Position numbers and translations under genes: made by a program
The notes under the pieces: generated by a model
The model's database searches: none
The model's input: only the letters and a program-made list of their open reading frames with translations
What the model was told of the DNA's origin: nothing
Assembly (NCBI GenBank): GCA_905479665.1
Contig: CAJQNM010000580.1
Coordinates: 1-16,137 of the forward strand
Length of the DNA: 16,137 nucleotides
DNA from: an uncultured Saprospiraceae bacterium
GTDB taxonomy: Bacteria; Bacteroidota; Bacteroidia; Chitinophagales; Saprospiraceae
Reading direction: 5' to 3'
Shown here: positions 7,862 through 15,349 of the stretch, in pieces
Layout of the letters: each line of letters starts with the position of its first letter
Position numbering within the stretch: the first letter of the stretch is position 1

Positions 7862-9169
7862 TCAGGAGCTCTTTCGGGTGATTTTTGCTCCCAGCGCATT
7901 GAGCCGTACATCTATATTTTGATACCCCCGATCGATTTGACTGATGTTGTGGATCGTACTGGTTCCCTCCGCAGACATGGCAGCAATGAGAAGTGCCACG
8001 CCTGCTCGAATGTCAGGACTGGTCATCTTGATGGCTCGCAGTGGATAGGATCGATCCAAACCGATCACAGTAGCCCGATGTGGGTCGCACAAGATGATCT
8101 GAGCACCCATATCGATCAGCTTGTCGACAAAAAATAAGCGGCTCTCAAACATTTTCTGATGGATTAGCACACTCCCTTTTGCTTGGGTTGCGGCTACCAG
8201 CAAAATGCTCATCAGATCTGGAGTGAACCCTGGCCAAGGGCTGTCGTAAATTGTCAAAATCGATCCATCAATAAAAGTGCTGATCTCATAGTGATCTTGC
8301 TGTGGCACGACGAGGTCATCTCCATCTCGATGGAGCTCAATACCTAGCTTGGCGAAGGTTGCTGGAATCACACCCAACTTTTCGTATTGCACATCCTTGA
8401 TCCTGATCGCAGACTGTGTCATCGCAGCCAGCCCAATAAAACTGCCGATCTCGATCATGTCTGGCAAGATGCGATGTTCAGTACCGCTGAGTGTACTCAC
8501 CCCATCGATCTCCAGGCGATTTGACCCAATACCCGAAATCTTGGCCCCCATGCGATTGAGCATTTCGCAAAGCTGCTGTAAGTAAGGCTCACAGGCAGCA
8601 TTGTAAACGGTGGTATGCCCCTGGGTCATCGATGCAGTCATTACGACATTGGCAGTGCCCGTCACCGAGATTTCATCCATCATCACAAACGTGCCTTTCA
8701 GATCCGCTCCCGATAAGTGATACTTTCCGTGCTGAGATTTTATCTGAGCACCCAAGGCCATAAATCCATTAAGATGGGCATCCAAACGTCTGCGACCGAT
8801 CTTATCTCCTCCGGGTTCAGGAATAAAAGCCTTGCCGAAGCGAGCCAGCATGACACCAAGCAGCATTACTGATCCACGCAGGCTGCGTGCTTTTTCCTGA
8901 TACTCCTCGGTGGCCAGGTAATCGATGTTGATCTCTTTGGCCTCGATCTCGACTGTACCACTGGCTTCTTCTATTGAGGCACCGAGGCCTTTCAGCAGTC
9001 CCAACAATTTGCGTACGTCGACAATGTCAGGCACATTGGCGATCGTCATTTTTTCTTCCGTGAGCAAGCAAGCGCAAAGGATTTGCAGTGCTTCGTTTTT
9101 GGCTCCTTGTGGAGTCAAATCTCCAGAGAGCTGGTGGCCACCTTCGACAATAAATACATCCGAATTCAT
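7862..9169 (-). CDS. murA: UDP-N-acetylglucosamine 1-carboxyvinyltransferase (MurA)
   Basis: MurA transfers enolpyruvate from PEP to UDP-GlcNAc, the first committed step of peptidoglycan synthesis, in the cytoplasm. The 435-residue protein has the normal length and the EPT fold repeats. K24 and N25 in GAKNEAL are the conserved substrate-binding pair. The catalytic loop reads EPGGDKIGRRRLDAHL: the position that is Cys115 in E. coli (PGGC) is Asp122 here (codon 8804-8806). Asp at this site is known to keep activity but prevent covalent fosfomycin attachment, as in mycobacterial MurA. I recall the same loop in other Bacteroidota, so it is probably a lineage trait. A 208-bp gap with a perfect TAnnTTTG element separates it from DUF4290. 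Confidence 0.96.
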   Translation of the reverse strand: MNSDVFIVEGGHQLSGDLTPQGAKNEALQILCACLLTEEKMTIANVPDIVDVRKLLGLLKGLGASIEEASGTVEIEAKEINIDYLATEEYQEKARSLRGSVMLLGVMLARFGKAFIPEPGGDKIGRRRLDAHLNGFMALGAQIKSQHGKYHLSGADLKGTFVMMDEISVTGTANVVMTASMTQGHTTVYNAACEPYLQQLCEMLNRMGAKISGIGSNRLEIDGVSTLSGTEHRILPDMIEIGSFIGLAAMTQSAIRIKDVQYEKLGVIPATFAKLGIELHRDGDDLVVPQQDHYEISTFIDGSILTIYDSPWPGFTPDLMSILLVAATQAKGSVLIHQKMFESRLFFVDKLIDMGAQIILCDPHRATVIGLDRSYPLRAIKMTSPDIRAGVALLIAAMSAEGTSTIHNISQIDRGYQNIDVRLNALGAKITRKSS

Positions 9170-9188
9170 ACATGCAGAATTAAGTGAT

Positions 9189-9196
9189 CAAATATA
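9189..9196 (-). promoter_or_regulatory. murA: -7 element of a possible murA promoter
   Basis: Read on the - strand this is TATATTTG, a perfect fit to the Bacteroidota -7 consensus TAnnTTTG, ending 20 nt before the murA ATG. No TTG is found 19-21 nt upstream, so the -33 element is missing or diverged. The leader would be short. It would let murA be expressed independently of the DUF4270-DUF4290 genes. Confidence 0.4.
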
Positions 9197-9213
9197 AGAA
9201 AGCTGTAATACGA

Positions 9214-9230
9214 CGATCTTCGATAGATCG
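9214..9230. repeat. 6-bp inverted repeat upstream of murA
   Basis: CGATCT (9214-9219) and AGATCG (9225-9230) form a perfect dyad around a 5-nt centre. It sits just where a regulator bound upstream of the candidate murA -7 element would act, but no known operator is recognised. Chance occurrence is possible. Confidence 0.25.
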
Positions 9231-9320
9231 GTATCAGATACTTATTGCAGTGATTGAAAACGGGAAAAGATGATGGTCTTAGATGGATAGAACGGCAGAT
9301 GCCATCAGACATATTGTGTT

Positions 9321-9357
9321 GCCAGCCCTCTGGTCCTGAAGCTGGCTAGACCAGCGG
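9321..9357 (-). other. mutually exclusive hairpins between DUF4290 and murA
   Basis: Three pairings compete: GCCAGC 9321-9326 with GCTGGC 9341-9346; CTGGTC 9330-9335 with GACCAG 9349-9354; and GCTGG 9341-9345 with CCAGC 9351-9355. This layout resembles an attenuator, but no T-tract follows on the - strand and no leader peptide is seen. It may mark the 3' end of the DUF4290 transcript. The rest of the 208-bp gap holds nothing I recognise. Confidence 0.3.
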
Positions 9358-9377
9358 GGTCAAAGTTCGCGAGAAAA

Positions 9378-10070
9378 CTATCTTCTTCTGCGTTGCTTGT
9401 TGTCCCTGTTGCTGTTCGACCTCTTGTATTGCCCACCTGATTTGCCTCGGCCACCCTTCTTCTTTTTCTTAGCGATCAAGTTAAAGGTGTTTGCAAAAGC
9501 ATTGGGACCTGACATAGCCAGAAGATCAATCTTCATTCCCTCAGGCACTTTTAATTTGCCTTTGGTCATGACTTCAAGATCTGTACGGATATTTTCATCA
9601 CTTACATAGTGATCTTTATTCCAGTTGCGATAAGCGAGCTTCATGTATGAAGCAATGATCTGGATACAGCCGTCTTGTTTTGGTCCCGGCTCCATTTCTT
9701 CTGCCATGGCCACCAGTGCCATAATGTTTTTACCGTAGTGCCGATACTTGATGGTTTTTTGGGTATACGGAATGTTCTCCAACGTCTTCTTGATTTCTGG
9801 ACGTTCGATCTTGCCTCCTTTGTGAGTGATGACATCGATGTCGTAGTCAGCGATCTTGAAGAAATGGACCCAAAGCTTATCCTTGTAATCTTCAACACTC
9901 TTATTCTGAGGCACCATCTGGTTCATCAGAGTGATGATGCTCTCTGCCATGCGTTGGCGCTTTTCGGCATCTTCTACCTTCTTGGTGTAATCGATCATTT
10001 TCTGAATATGTCGGCCATATTCGGGGATGATCAAATTTTCTCTTTGTGAATTATATTCGAAATCTGCCAT
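9378..10070 (-). CDS. DUF4290 family protein
   Basis: This 230-residue protein is a member of DUF4290, a Bacteroidota family that I recall standing next to murA. Typical blocks are the start MADFEYNSQRENLIIPEYGRH, then VPQNKSVEDYKDKLWVHFF, ITHKGGKIERPE and YGKNIMALVAMA. It has no signal peptide or transmembrane helix and is rich in charged helices. The last 30 residues are very basic (a KKKKKGG start, then RRRR at the end), suggesting contact with nucleic acid or another polyanion; this is inference. The start codon lies only 1 nt after the DUF4270 stop, so translation of the two genes is likely coupled. The function is unknown. Confidence 0.85.
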   Translation of the reverse strand: MADFEYNSQRENLIIPEYGRHIQKMIDYTKKVEDAEKRQRMAESIITLMNQMVPQNKSVEDYKDKLWVHFFKIADYDIDVITHKGGKIERPEIKKTLENIPYTQKTIKYRHYGKNIMALVAMAEEMEPGPKQDGCIQIIASYMKLAYRNWNKDHYVSDENIRTDLEVMTKGKLKVPEGMKIDLLAMSGPNAFANTFNLIAKKKKKGGRGKSGGQYKRSNSNRDNKQRRRR

Positions 10071-10071
10071 A

Positions 10072-11415
10072 TTAATTTTCCAATAATTTTGTGTGCGTAA
10101 CGCTCAATTTCGCTCCAAACTTAGAATGTGATGGGCCATAGATGATCGACCTGCTGGCTTCAGACACTGGTCGCAAGGTAGTCAAAATCATGCGATTGGT
10201 TGCTTCCCCATCTAGAATGCGCTGCACATGCTGAGGTATGTTCAAGGTATAGCGATATACTCCATCATCTGCATCAAACTGTAGCGCCCCGTCAAAAAAC
10301 CGAATTTCATTTCCGCGAAAGACATCGGCAAGGTCCTTGACCAGCTCAAGATCACCGTTGTCCTTTACCTCCGCCAGGCTCAATTGGCTGATGGGTGGAA
10401 AGTCGCTGGTATCAGAGGGATTTAGAACGGCCACAGTGAGCTCCAAACGAGCACTATTCACCGTAGATCCTTCTAGGTTTGTCAAGTCAGTGAGCACAAA
10501 CTCAGCTGCTGGCCCACCCATAGACTGAACAAAAAGGAGTGTGTCATCGGTGCTGCCATTGTCGATGTACTGCTGTGCCATGCTGCCCGTCGGATCGTGC
10601 TCAAAATAGTTATGGATAACACTCTGGGTGCTGGTGGCAATGTTGTACTGCCCCATGGTATCATTTACGGTAAAGTAGACACTCATCCTCGCACCATCAA
10701 TGGGATCAATCACGGTATAGTTTATCATGCCGCCTGTCTCCTCTGACGGAGACAAGCGCAAGCCGAAGAATGTCTCTTGAAAAGTGATATTGCTGTCAAA
10801 AATCGAGTCGGAATATGAAATAAACTCATTGCCAAAGTCATCGCTCAGTCGGGCTCGCATCTGTGGTCCGTACAGGTTGGTGACGATCGCAAGGTTACGG
10901 GGTTCCAAAACTTTGCTGGTGTCTTTATTTGGAATCACATCTTCGGCAATCGACAGGGGATCGGGCTCCACCATAAAATTTCGATCTGTAAAATATTCTT
11001 GCGTGCGAAACATCTGCTCTGAGATACGCGAAACCGCAATGTCTTGTGGGATCTCGTACGTACCATAGCCCACAGCCGCCGTGTCAAATCCAACAGAAAG
11101 CACCATGGAGTCGAGTACCGCTCCGGTAAAGTCTGGAATGGCAGCCAGGTTGAACTGCCAGTATATTTCGGCTTTTGATTTCCCAAATATTGGATCATCA
11201 AGGGTACCGACAACATGAGACAACCGCCGTATAGACTCGCTCCAAGACAGGATCGAATCACCGGGCACAGTGTGGGCAGTCATTTGAACCTCATCAAAAT
11301 TTATGGGCAATGCGGAGCCTTCCTCCAGAAAGGAGCCAAAGTCACTGGCCTTATTACATGCGATGCCAATCAATAGGATAGCTAAAAAGCCAATCCTCAA
11401 AAGCTTCTGGGTCAT
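10072..11415 (-). CDS. DUF4270 family lipoprotein
   Basis: This 447-residue protein resembles DUF4270, a family of predicted Bacteroidota lipoproteins of unknown role. The N terminus has a basic start, a hydrophobic stretch and a lipobox-like GIAC with the modified Cys at residue 20. The -3 position is Gly, which is atypical. The mature part opens with the family-like NFDEVQMTAHTVPGDSILSW and VGTLDDPIFGKSKAEIYWQF blocks and is otherwise beta-rich with many Asp/Ser/Thr residues, as expected of a secreted, surface or periplasmic protein. It lies 35 bp after the GT5-like gene and 1 nt before DUF4290 on the same strand, so all three are probably one transcript. No binding partner can be named from sequence. 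Confidence 0.83.
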   Translation of the reverse strand: MTQKLLRIGFLAILLIGIACNKASDFGSFLEEGSALPINFDEVQMTAHTVPGDSILSWSESIRRLSHVVGTLDDPIFGKSKAEIYWQFNLAAIPDFTGAVLDSMVLSVGFDTAAVGYGTYEIPQDIAVSRISEQMFRTQEYFTDRNFMVEPDPLSIAEDVIPNKDTSKVLEPRNLAIVTNLYGPQMRARLSDDFGNEFISYSDSIFDSNITFQETFFGLRLSPSEETGGMINYTVIDPIDGARMSVYFTVNDTMGQYNIATSTQSVIHNYFEHDPTGSMAQQYIDNGSTDDTLLFVQSMGGPAAEFVLTDLTNLEGSTVNSARLELTVAVLNPSDTSDFPPISQLSLAEVKDNGDLELVKDLADVFRGNEIRFFDGALQFDADDGVYRYTLNIPQHVQRILDGEATNRMILTTLRPVSEASRSIIYGPSHSKFGAKLSVTHTKLLEN

Positions 11416-11450
11416 TCAATAACGCTTAAAAAATCTGTATTTACCTTAAT

Positions 11451-12260
11451 TCAGGAGTCCAGAAGTTCTCTATAAAATTCCAGATAGGCTGGTAGATAGT
11501 TTTCTTCATCCTGAAAATTTAAGACTGGTTTGTCGAACGCGTCAACTTTAGATTGAACGGCTTCGCCAAGCGTATCGCTGCCCAATATGAGCGCATGTGA
11601 ATATTCACTTGCTCCTTGGTGGAGAGTGATGCCATCTTCATTCTGGTAGGCTTTTAGGTCGTCGGGCTCTAGGTTATTGATCGAGGCTTTCTGCGAAAAT
11701 CGCTCCGAAAGTTCTTTTTCCATGGTCTCTTCATAGACTGAATAGACAATCTTAGAATTCTGAAAAATGGGCTCGTTCTGATAGGCTTTCTGCAGATAAA
11801 GCGGAATCAAGCTGGTCATCCATCCATGGCAGTGGATCAAATCTGGTGCCCAGCCAAATTTCTTGACCGTCTCAAGCACACCCTTGCAAAAGAAAATCAT
11901 CCGATCGGCGTTGTCTTCAAAGGGTTTTCCGTCTGCGTCTTCAAATACTTGCTTGCGCTTGAAAAACTCCTCATTGTCAAGAAAGTACACTTGCATGCGG
12001 GTACCTGGCAGCGAGGCGACTTTAATAATGAGGGGATAATCATCCTCATCGACAATGATGTTCATTCCTGAGAGACGGACCACCTCATGGAGGCGATGTC
12101 TGCGTTCGTTGATGACTCCAAATCGAGGCATCAAAACCCGGATCTCCATCCCATGTTCCTGCACATATTGAGGTAGCTTCCGAGCAATTGCGGAGATGGC
12201 TGATAGAGTTGTGTATGGCTCCATTTCCTGAGTCACGATCAACACACGTTTTTTACTCAT
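11451..12260 (-). CDS. glycogen/starch synthase-like protein, GT5 N-terminal domain only
   Basis: The 269 residues correspond to the N-terminal Rossmann domain of glycosyltransferase family 5 (starch synthase catalytic domain). Aligning blocks are VLIVTQEMEPYTTLSAISAI at the start, VLMPRFGVINERRHRL, VYFLDNEEFFKRK, and the family-typical LIHCHGWMTSLIPLYL (141-156; HCHGW at 143-147). Normal GT5 enzymes have about 480 residues with a second domain that binds ADP-glucose; that domain is absent. The ADP-glucose motif KxGGL near the N terminus is replaced by TTLSA. Catalysis as a glycogen synthase is therefore doubtful, though I recall short proteins of this kind as a conserved Bacteroidota family. 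It is the first gene of the DUF4270-DUF4290 run, suggesting an envelope-related or regulatory role. Confidence 0.85.
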   Translation of the reverse strand: MSKKRVLIVTQEMEPYTTLSAISAIARKLPQYVQEHGMEIRVLMPRFGVINERRHRLHEVVRLSGMNIIVDEDDYPLIIKVASLPGTRMQVYFLDNEEFFKRKQVFEDADGKPFEDNADRMIFFCKGVLETVKKFGWAPDLIHCHGWMTSLIPLYLQKAYQNEPIFQNSKIVYSVYEETMEKELSERFSQKASINNLEPDDLKAYQNEDGITLHQGASEYSHALILGSDTLGEAVQSKVDAFDKPVLNFQDEENYLPAYLEFYRELLDS

Positions 12261-12303
12261 CTTCTCGTTATAATTTGTGTCAGTGAAATTTTCAAAAGGA
12301 ACG

Positions 12304-12333
12304 CGAAGATAGGGAAAAACTGCTTATTTTCAA
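12304..12333 (-). promoter_or_regulatory. promoter of the GT5-DUF4270-DUF4290 operon
   Basis: Reading the - strand, TTG (12331-12333) is followed after exactly 19 nt by TATCTTCG (12304-12311), a 7-of-8 match to TAnnTTTG. The spacing is that of the Bacteroidota primary sigma promoter. A leader of roughly 35-40 nt would precede the ATG at 12260. The left end of the 58-bp repeat lies only 10 bp upstream, so the promoter escaped the rearrangement. Confidence 0.5.
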
Positions 12334-12342
12334 CATGTTATG

Positions 12343-12400
12343 TGCCTTTTGAGCCACCCTAGGTCGCCACCGCTTGCATAATAAATGCACCGATGATCGC
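12343..12400 (-). repeat. 58-bp direct repeat, copy A: orphan 3' end of the DUF819 gene
   Basis: This segment matches 12993-13050 at 55 of 58 positions, with the first 46 bp identical. On the - strand it reads AIIGAFIMQAVAT then stop, the same as the last codons of the DUF819 gene except Gly for Cys, and includes 16 bp beyond the stop. No start or longer open frame precedes it (an in-frame stop lies about seven codons upstream), so it is a gene fragment, not a gene. Confidence 0.85.
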
Positions 12401-12488
12401 ATCCACCCCCTTGATCTATGACTTCGTTCTTTGAGTGCAATCAATGTTGTGCTTCAAATAGTATCCGGCTCTAAAAATCGCACTTGGT

Positions 12489-12876
12489 CTAGGGGGCCTT
12501 CCTGCCAGCCCGATAGCCGTAGGCCACATATCGTGGTCCGCCAGACCAGGCACCATAGTAGCGGTAGCCAATAGGTGAGTGAGGATTAAAATCGCTGTAC
12601 TGAGTTCCTGGCTCGTAGTAGCCACCACCTCGATAGCCAAAGCCCCCCACTTCATCATCGCTGGTGGGCATTAAATTTCATAAATACCCAGACGCCATCA
12701 TGGTTTTTGTCATTGTTCCAGGCATTGCCCCATTGCACATCGAATAACACGCTTAGCGGATTGTCGGCAATATCTGCTCGATCTAAGACACGCACATTGG
12801 TGATCCGGAGATCTGAGCCATAAAGATTAAATGTCAGTACACTCAGCAGGAGAATTCCTGTTGAAAATGTATTCAT
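12489..12876 (-). pseudogene. broken SUMF/formylglycine-generating-enzyme-like gene
   Basis: Two fragments in different frames appear to be the ends of one exported protein. From the ATG at 12874-12876, a signal peptide (MNTFSTGILLLSVLTFNLYG) leads into SDLRITNVRVLDRADIADNP and then VLFDVQWGNAWNNDKNHDGV with WVFMKFN. This resembles the N-terminal region I recall from Bacteroidota secreted SUMF1/EgtB/PvdO-like proteins. That frame stops at 12655. A second frame, overlapping it, runs through DDEVGGFGYRGGGYYEPG to YVAYGYRAGRKAP and a stop at 12489, resembling the Gly/Tyr/Arg-rich end of such a domain. The middle of a protein normally several hundred residues long is missing, so I read this as an internal deletion with frameshift. 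The family assignment of the second fragment is tentative. Confidence 0.6.
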
Positions 12877-12992
12877 ACAAATTAATTTACGATTAAATTG
12901 ATCGCTGTGGTATACGGGCCAGGTCAGGGATGGATAATATTGGAAAGGATTAATCAATTGATTTTCGAGGTAATTCGTCTCGTTGCGAAGCA

Positions 12993-13050
12993 TGCCTTTT
13001 GAGCCACCCTAGGTCGCCACCGCTTGCATAATAAATGCGCAGATGATCGC
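12993..13050 (-). repeat. 58-bp direct repeat, copy B: 3' end of the intact DUF819 gene
   Basis: This is the partner of 12343-12400. It covers the last 14 codons including the stop (TAG at 13009-13011) of the DUF819 gene plus 16 bp downstream. The two copies are 650 bp apart, in the same orientation, and flank the pseudogene segment. The 132 bp between the pseudogene start (12876) and the DUF819 stop contain nothing else that I recognise. Confidence 0.85.
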
Positions 13051-14271
13051 CCCATAGGTACCCAAAGCATATCCCAACACAGCCATCAATACGCCTACAG
13101 GTGCCAAAGCTGGGCTGAACGCACTCGCTACCACAGGAGCGGAAGCCGCGCCACCAACATTTGCTTGGCTACCAACGGCCACAAAGAAGAATGGCGCCCG
13201 GATCAGTTTGGCCACGACCAACAGAATCGTGACATGGATGATCATCCAGATCAACCCAATGGCAAAGAGACCAAGATTGTCGAAGATGGTCGAGACATCC
13301 ATCTTCATACCGATGGTGGCGACGAGAAAGAATATCCCAATCGTGCCCCACTTTGATGCACCGACGCCCTCCAGCCTGCGTGCCTTGGTAAAAGACAGGC
13401 CCAACCCCAGGGTGGTTGCCACCACCACCAACCAGAAAAAACCCGACATGAGAGAGTCGAGACGCATCTGTTGCAGGGTCTCTCGAAAACCTTCCATAAT
13501 TGGCGTCATCACATCAGCTACCCAATGTGCCACTGCTGTGCCGCCAAAGGCAACTCCCAACAAAAGGAAAAGATCTGTGGTCGATGGCACCCGCTCTACA
13601 CTGAGCCGATAGTCCTCCATGCGCCGTTTCAAGTCTTCGATGGCACTGGTATCTGCCTTAAACCAGCGATCTATTTTGGCACCAATATTGGCACCATAGA
13701 GGAGAAAGGCCATCCAGATTTGGGCGACCAGTACGTCGACAACCACCATCGTACCAAATATCTTATCGCTGACCTCGAAGATCTCTTTCATGGCTGTCTG
13801 GTTGGCACCACCGCCAATCCAACTGCCTGCTACGGTGGAGAGGCCGCGCCACAACTCTTCGGGATCAGCCTGAATCACATCCGGGGCAAATTTGAGAATG
13901 AGAAATAGGGCAATCGGGCCACCCAGGATGATGCCCAGAGTGGCGGCAAAAAACATGATCAAGGCCTTAGAGCCCAAGTTCATAATACCCTTAAAATCAA
14001 TACTGATGCATAGCAAGATGATGCTAGCCGGAAGAAAGTAGCGCGAGGCTACAAAGTAGAGGTTGGAGACATCTCCCGAGATCAAATTGAGTGGCCAGCG
14101 CAACAATGCAGGAAGAAAATAGCAAAGCAAGATCGCCGGAATGTAAGTGTAAAATTTCTTCCAAAATCCTTGCTTGATGCCCGAAGTGTAAAAAACCAGC
14201 GCAAGCACCACTAGTAAAATACCCGCGACAATGGCGTCATTGGTAAAAAACGGTTCAGTCGCAGAATCCAT
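13009..14271 (-). CDS. DUF819 family integral membrane protein
   Basis: This 420-residue protein matches DUF819 (YjcL-like), inner-membrane proteins with about ten to twelve helices whose substrate I do not know. Recognisable blocks are YIPAILLCYFLPALLRWP early on, the GSWIGGGANQTAMKEIFEVS loop in the first half and the VGSQANVGGAASAPVVASAF loop in the second half. The paired Gly-rich re-entrant-type loops (GGGANQTA and NVGGAASAP) suggest an inverted-repeat transporter fold, which is inference. A charged cytoplasmic insert lies at about residues 195-230 (ADTSAIEDLKRRMEDYR). It starts at ATG 14269-14271, 49 bp after the DUF3078 stop, and may be co-transcribed with it. Its last codons are duplicated at 12343-12400. 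Confidence 0.85.
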   Translation of the reverse strand: MDSATEPFFTNDAIVAGILLVVLALVFYTSGIKQGFWKKFYTYIPAILLCYFLPALLRWPLNLISGDVSNLYFVASRYFLPASIILLCISIDFKGIMNLGSKALIMFFAATLGIILGGPIALFLILKFAPDVIQADPEELWRGLSTVAGSWIGGGANQTAMKEIFEVSDKIFGTMVVVDVLVAQIWMAFLLYGANIGAKIDRWFKADTSAIEDLKRRMEDYRLSVERVPSTTDLFLLLGVAFGGTAVAHWVADVMTPIMEGFRETLQQMRLDSLMSGFFWLVVVATTLGLGLSFTKARRLEGVGASKWGTIGIFFLVATIGMKMDVSTIFDNLGLFAIGLIWMIIHVTILLVVAKLIRAPFFFVAVGSQANVGGAASAPVVASAFSPALAPVGVLMAVLGYALGTYGAIICAFIMQAVAT

Positions 14272-14320
14272 GAATACAAGATACTAAGTCAAACCTGTGC
14301 GCCAGTGATTTTTTCTTCCG

Positions 14321-15235
14321 CTAAAAAGTATGAGACATGCCAATATGAAGTACTTCTTTAAACTGTGTCCGCGGACCTACCTGAGCAGTAGGCTCGCCTT
14401 CTTCATCTATTACCTTAAACTGGATGTCCTCGTCATAAATGAGGTGTGTGCGCAGACTCACCTCGAAGTACTTATTTACTTTGAAATTCAAATTCCCTTC
14501 GATATCAACATCAAAATTTCCAAAATTTTGCAGATGACTGGTGAAAAAAGAACCCGTCGATTCGAAGACGATATTCTGAACTAATTCCTTCTTCAGTTGC
14601 ACCTTGAGGAGTGAACCGAATTCGTAGCGAACACCTTTATTTGCCACCGACTCGGGGAGAAATTGAGCACGTAAGTTCTTATTCCGAACAACGGTCAGTT
14701 TACTATTGATGGGCGTGTAGAATATGCGAATCGCTTCACTCTTGGATGACATATCAATGCCCGATCCCAGATGGAAGAGCCCGGGAGCAAGAAATCCTCC
14801 AATCTGGTTGGCCTGTGCTCCATTTTTATCCAGTGCATAAAAGTCATAGAGGTGGGTCTGGGCACTCACCAAGCCAGAGACTTTCAGGTTGTTCGAAACC
14901 TTTTTACTGAATTTACTTTCAAGTCGAAGCTGATCTTCATTTTTTTGGAAGGAGTGTCCTCCCAATTTGATCATGCCATAGCGCACCAAAGCTTTGTGCT
15001 CCCAGGTTCTTCCATTCCTGGTGCGCTTGGCGCGAAAATCAATGCTGGTGCCCAGCTCCAGCGAGTTCTGGCCAGTCCCTTTCCAATACTGTCCATAACT
15101 GCTCTGGGCAAAGAAGAGCTTAGATTTAGTCAGCAACTTCCATGCAGTAGAGTCGGGAGGATTATGGGCATGCGTATGCTGAAAGGAGCTTAAAGAAATC
15201 AACAGCAGTGCTAGCGACCTGAAGAGGTAGTTCAT
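14321..15235 (-). CDS. DUF3078 family exported protein
   Basis: The protein resembles DUF3078, a Bacteroidota family of exported proteins that I expect to be beta-rich and associated with the outer membrane. The frame is open to 15286, but ATG 15233-15235 starts a good signal peptide (MNYLFRSLALLLISLSSFQH, cleavage likely after HAH or THA), giving 304 residues. Family-like features are the FFAQSSYGQYWKGTGQNSLE block, RTRNGRTWEHKALVRYG, the NEDQLRLESKFSKK stretch and the long run of alternating amphipathic segments. It ends in Phe (GMSHTF), the usual final residue of an outer-membrane beta-barrel recognised by BamA, which supports an outer-membrane location. No substrate is evident. It precedes DUF819 on the same strand by 49 bp. 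Confidence 0.8.
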   Translation of the reverse strand: MNYLFRSLALLLISLSSFQHTHAHNPPDSTAWKLLTKSKLFFAQSSYGQYWKGTGQNSLELGTSIDFRAKRTRNGRTWEHKALVRYGMIKLGGHSFQKNEDQLRLESKFSKKVSNNLKVSGLVSAQTHLYDFYALDKNGAQANQIGGFLAPGLFHLGSGIDMSSKSEAIRIFYTPINSKLTVVRNKNLRAQFLPESVANKGVRYEFGSLLKVQLKKELVQNIVFESTGSFFTSHLQNFGNFDVDIEGNLNFKVNKYFEVSLRTHLIYDEDIQFKVIDEEGEPTAQVGPRTQFKEVLHIGMSHTF

Positions 15236-15349
15236 GTGTGTCCGATTGGTAGATGTAGAAACGCCAACACAGTTTAAATATTTCATCTATACAACACCAC
15301 CAAAAACCGCACCAGAACTTTCTATATTAACCCAACAAAATCGTAGAAA

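Noticed and set aside
12343..12400. Copy A as part of a functional small gene
   Set aside because: An in-frame stop lies only a few codons upstream and there is no start codon; only the last DUF819 codons are present.
12416..12658. 80-codon open frame on the - strand in the scar region
   Set aside because: It overlaps the pseudogene in another frame, has no recognised motif and no plausible leader.
12877..12993. Upstream ATG at 12993 for the SUMF-like fragment
   Set aside because: The extra 39 residues carry no signal and run into the repeat at the DUF819 end, while a proper signal peptide starts at 12876.
15236..15286. Upstream start for the DUF3078 gene (17 more codons)
   Set aside because: The extra residues are polar and would bury the signal peptide that begins at the ATG at 15233-15235.
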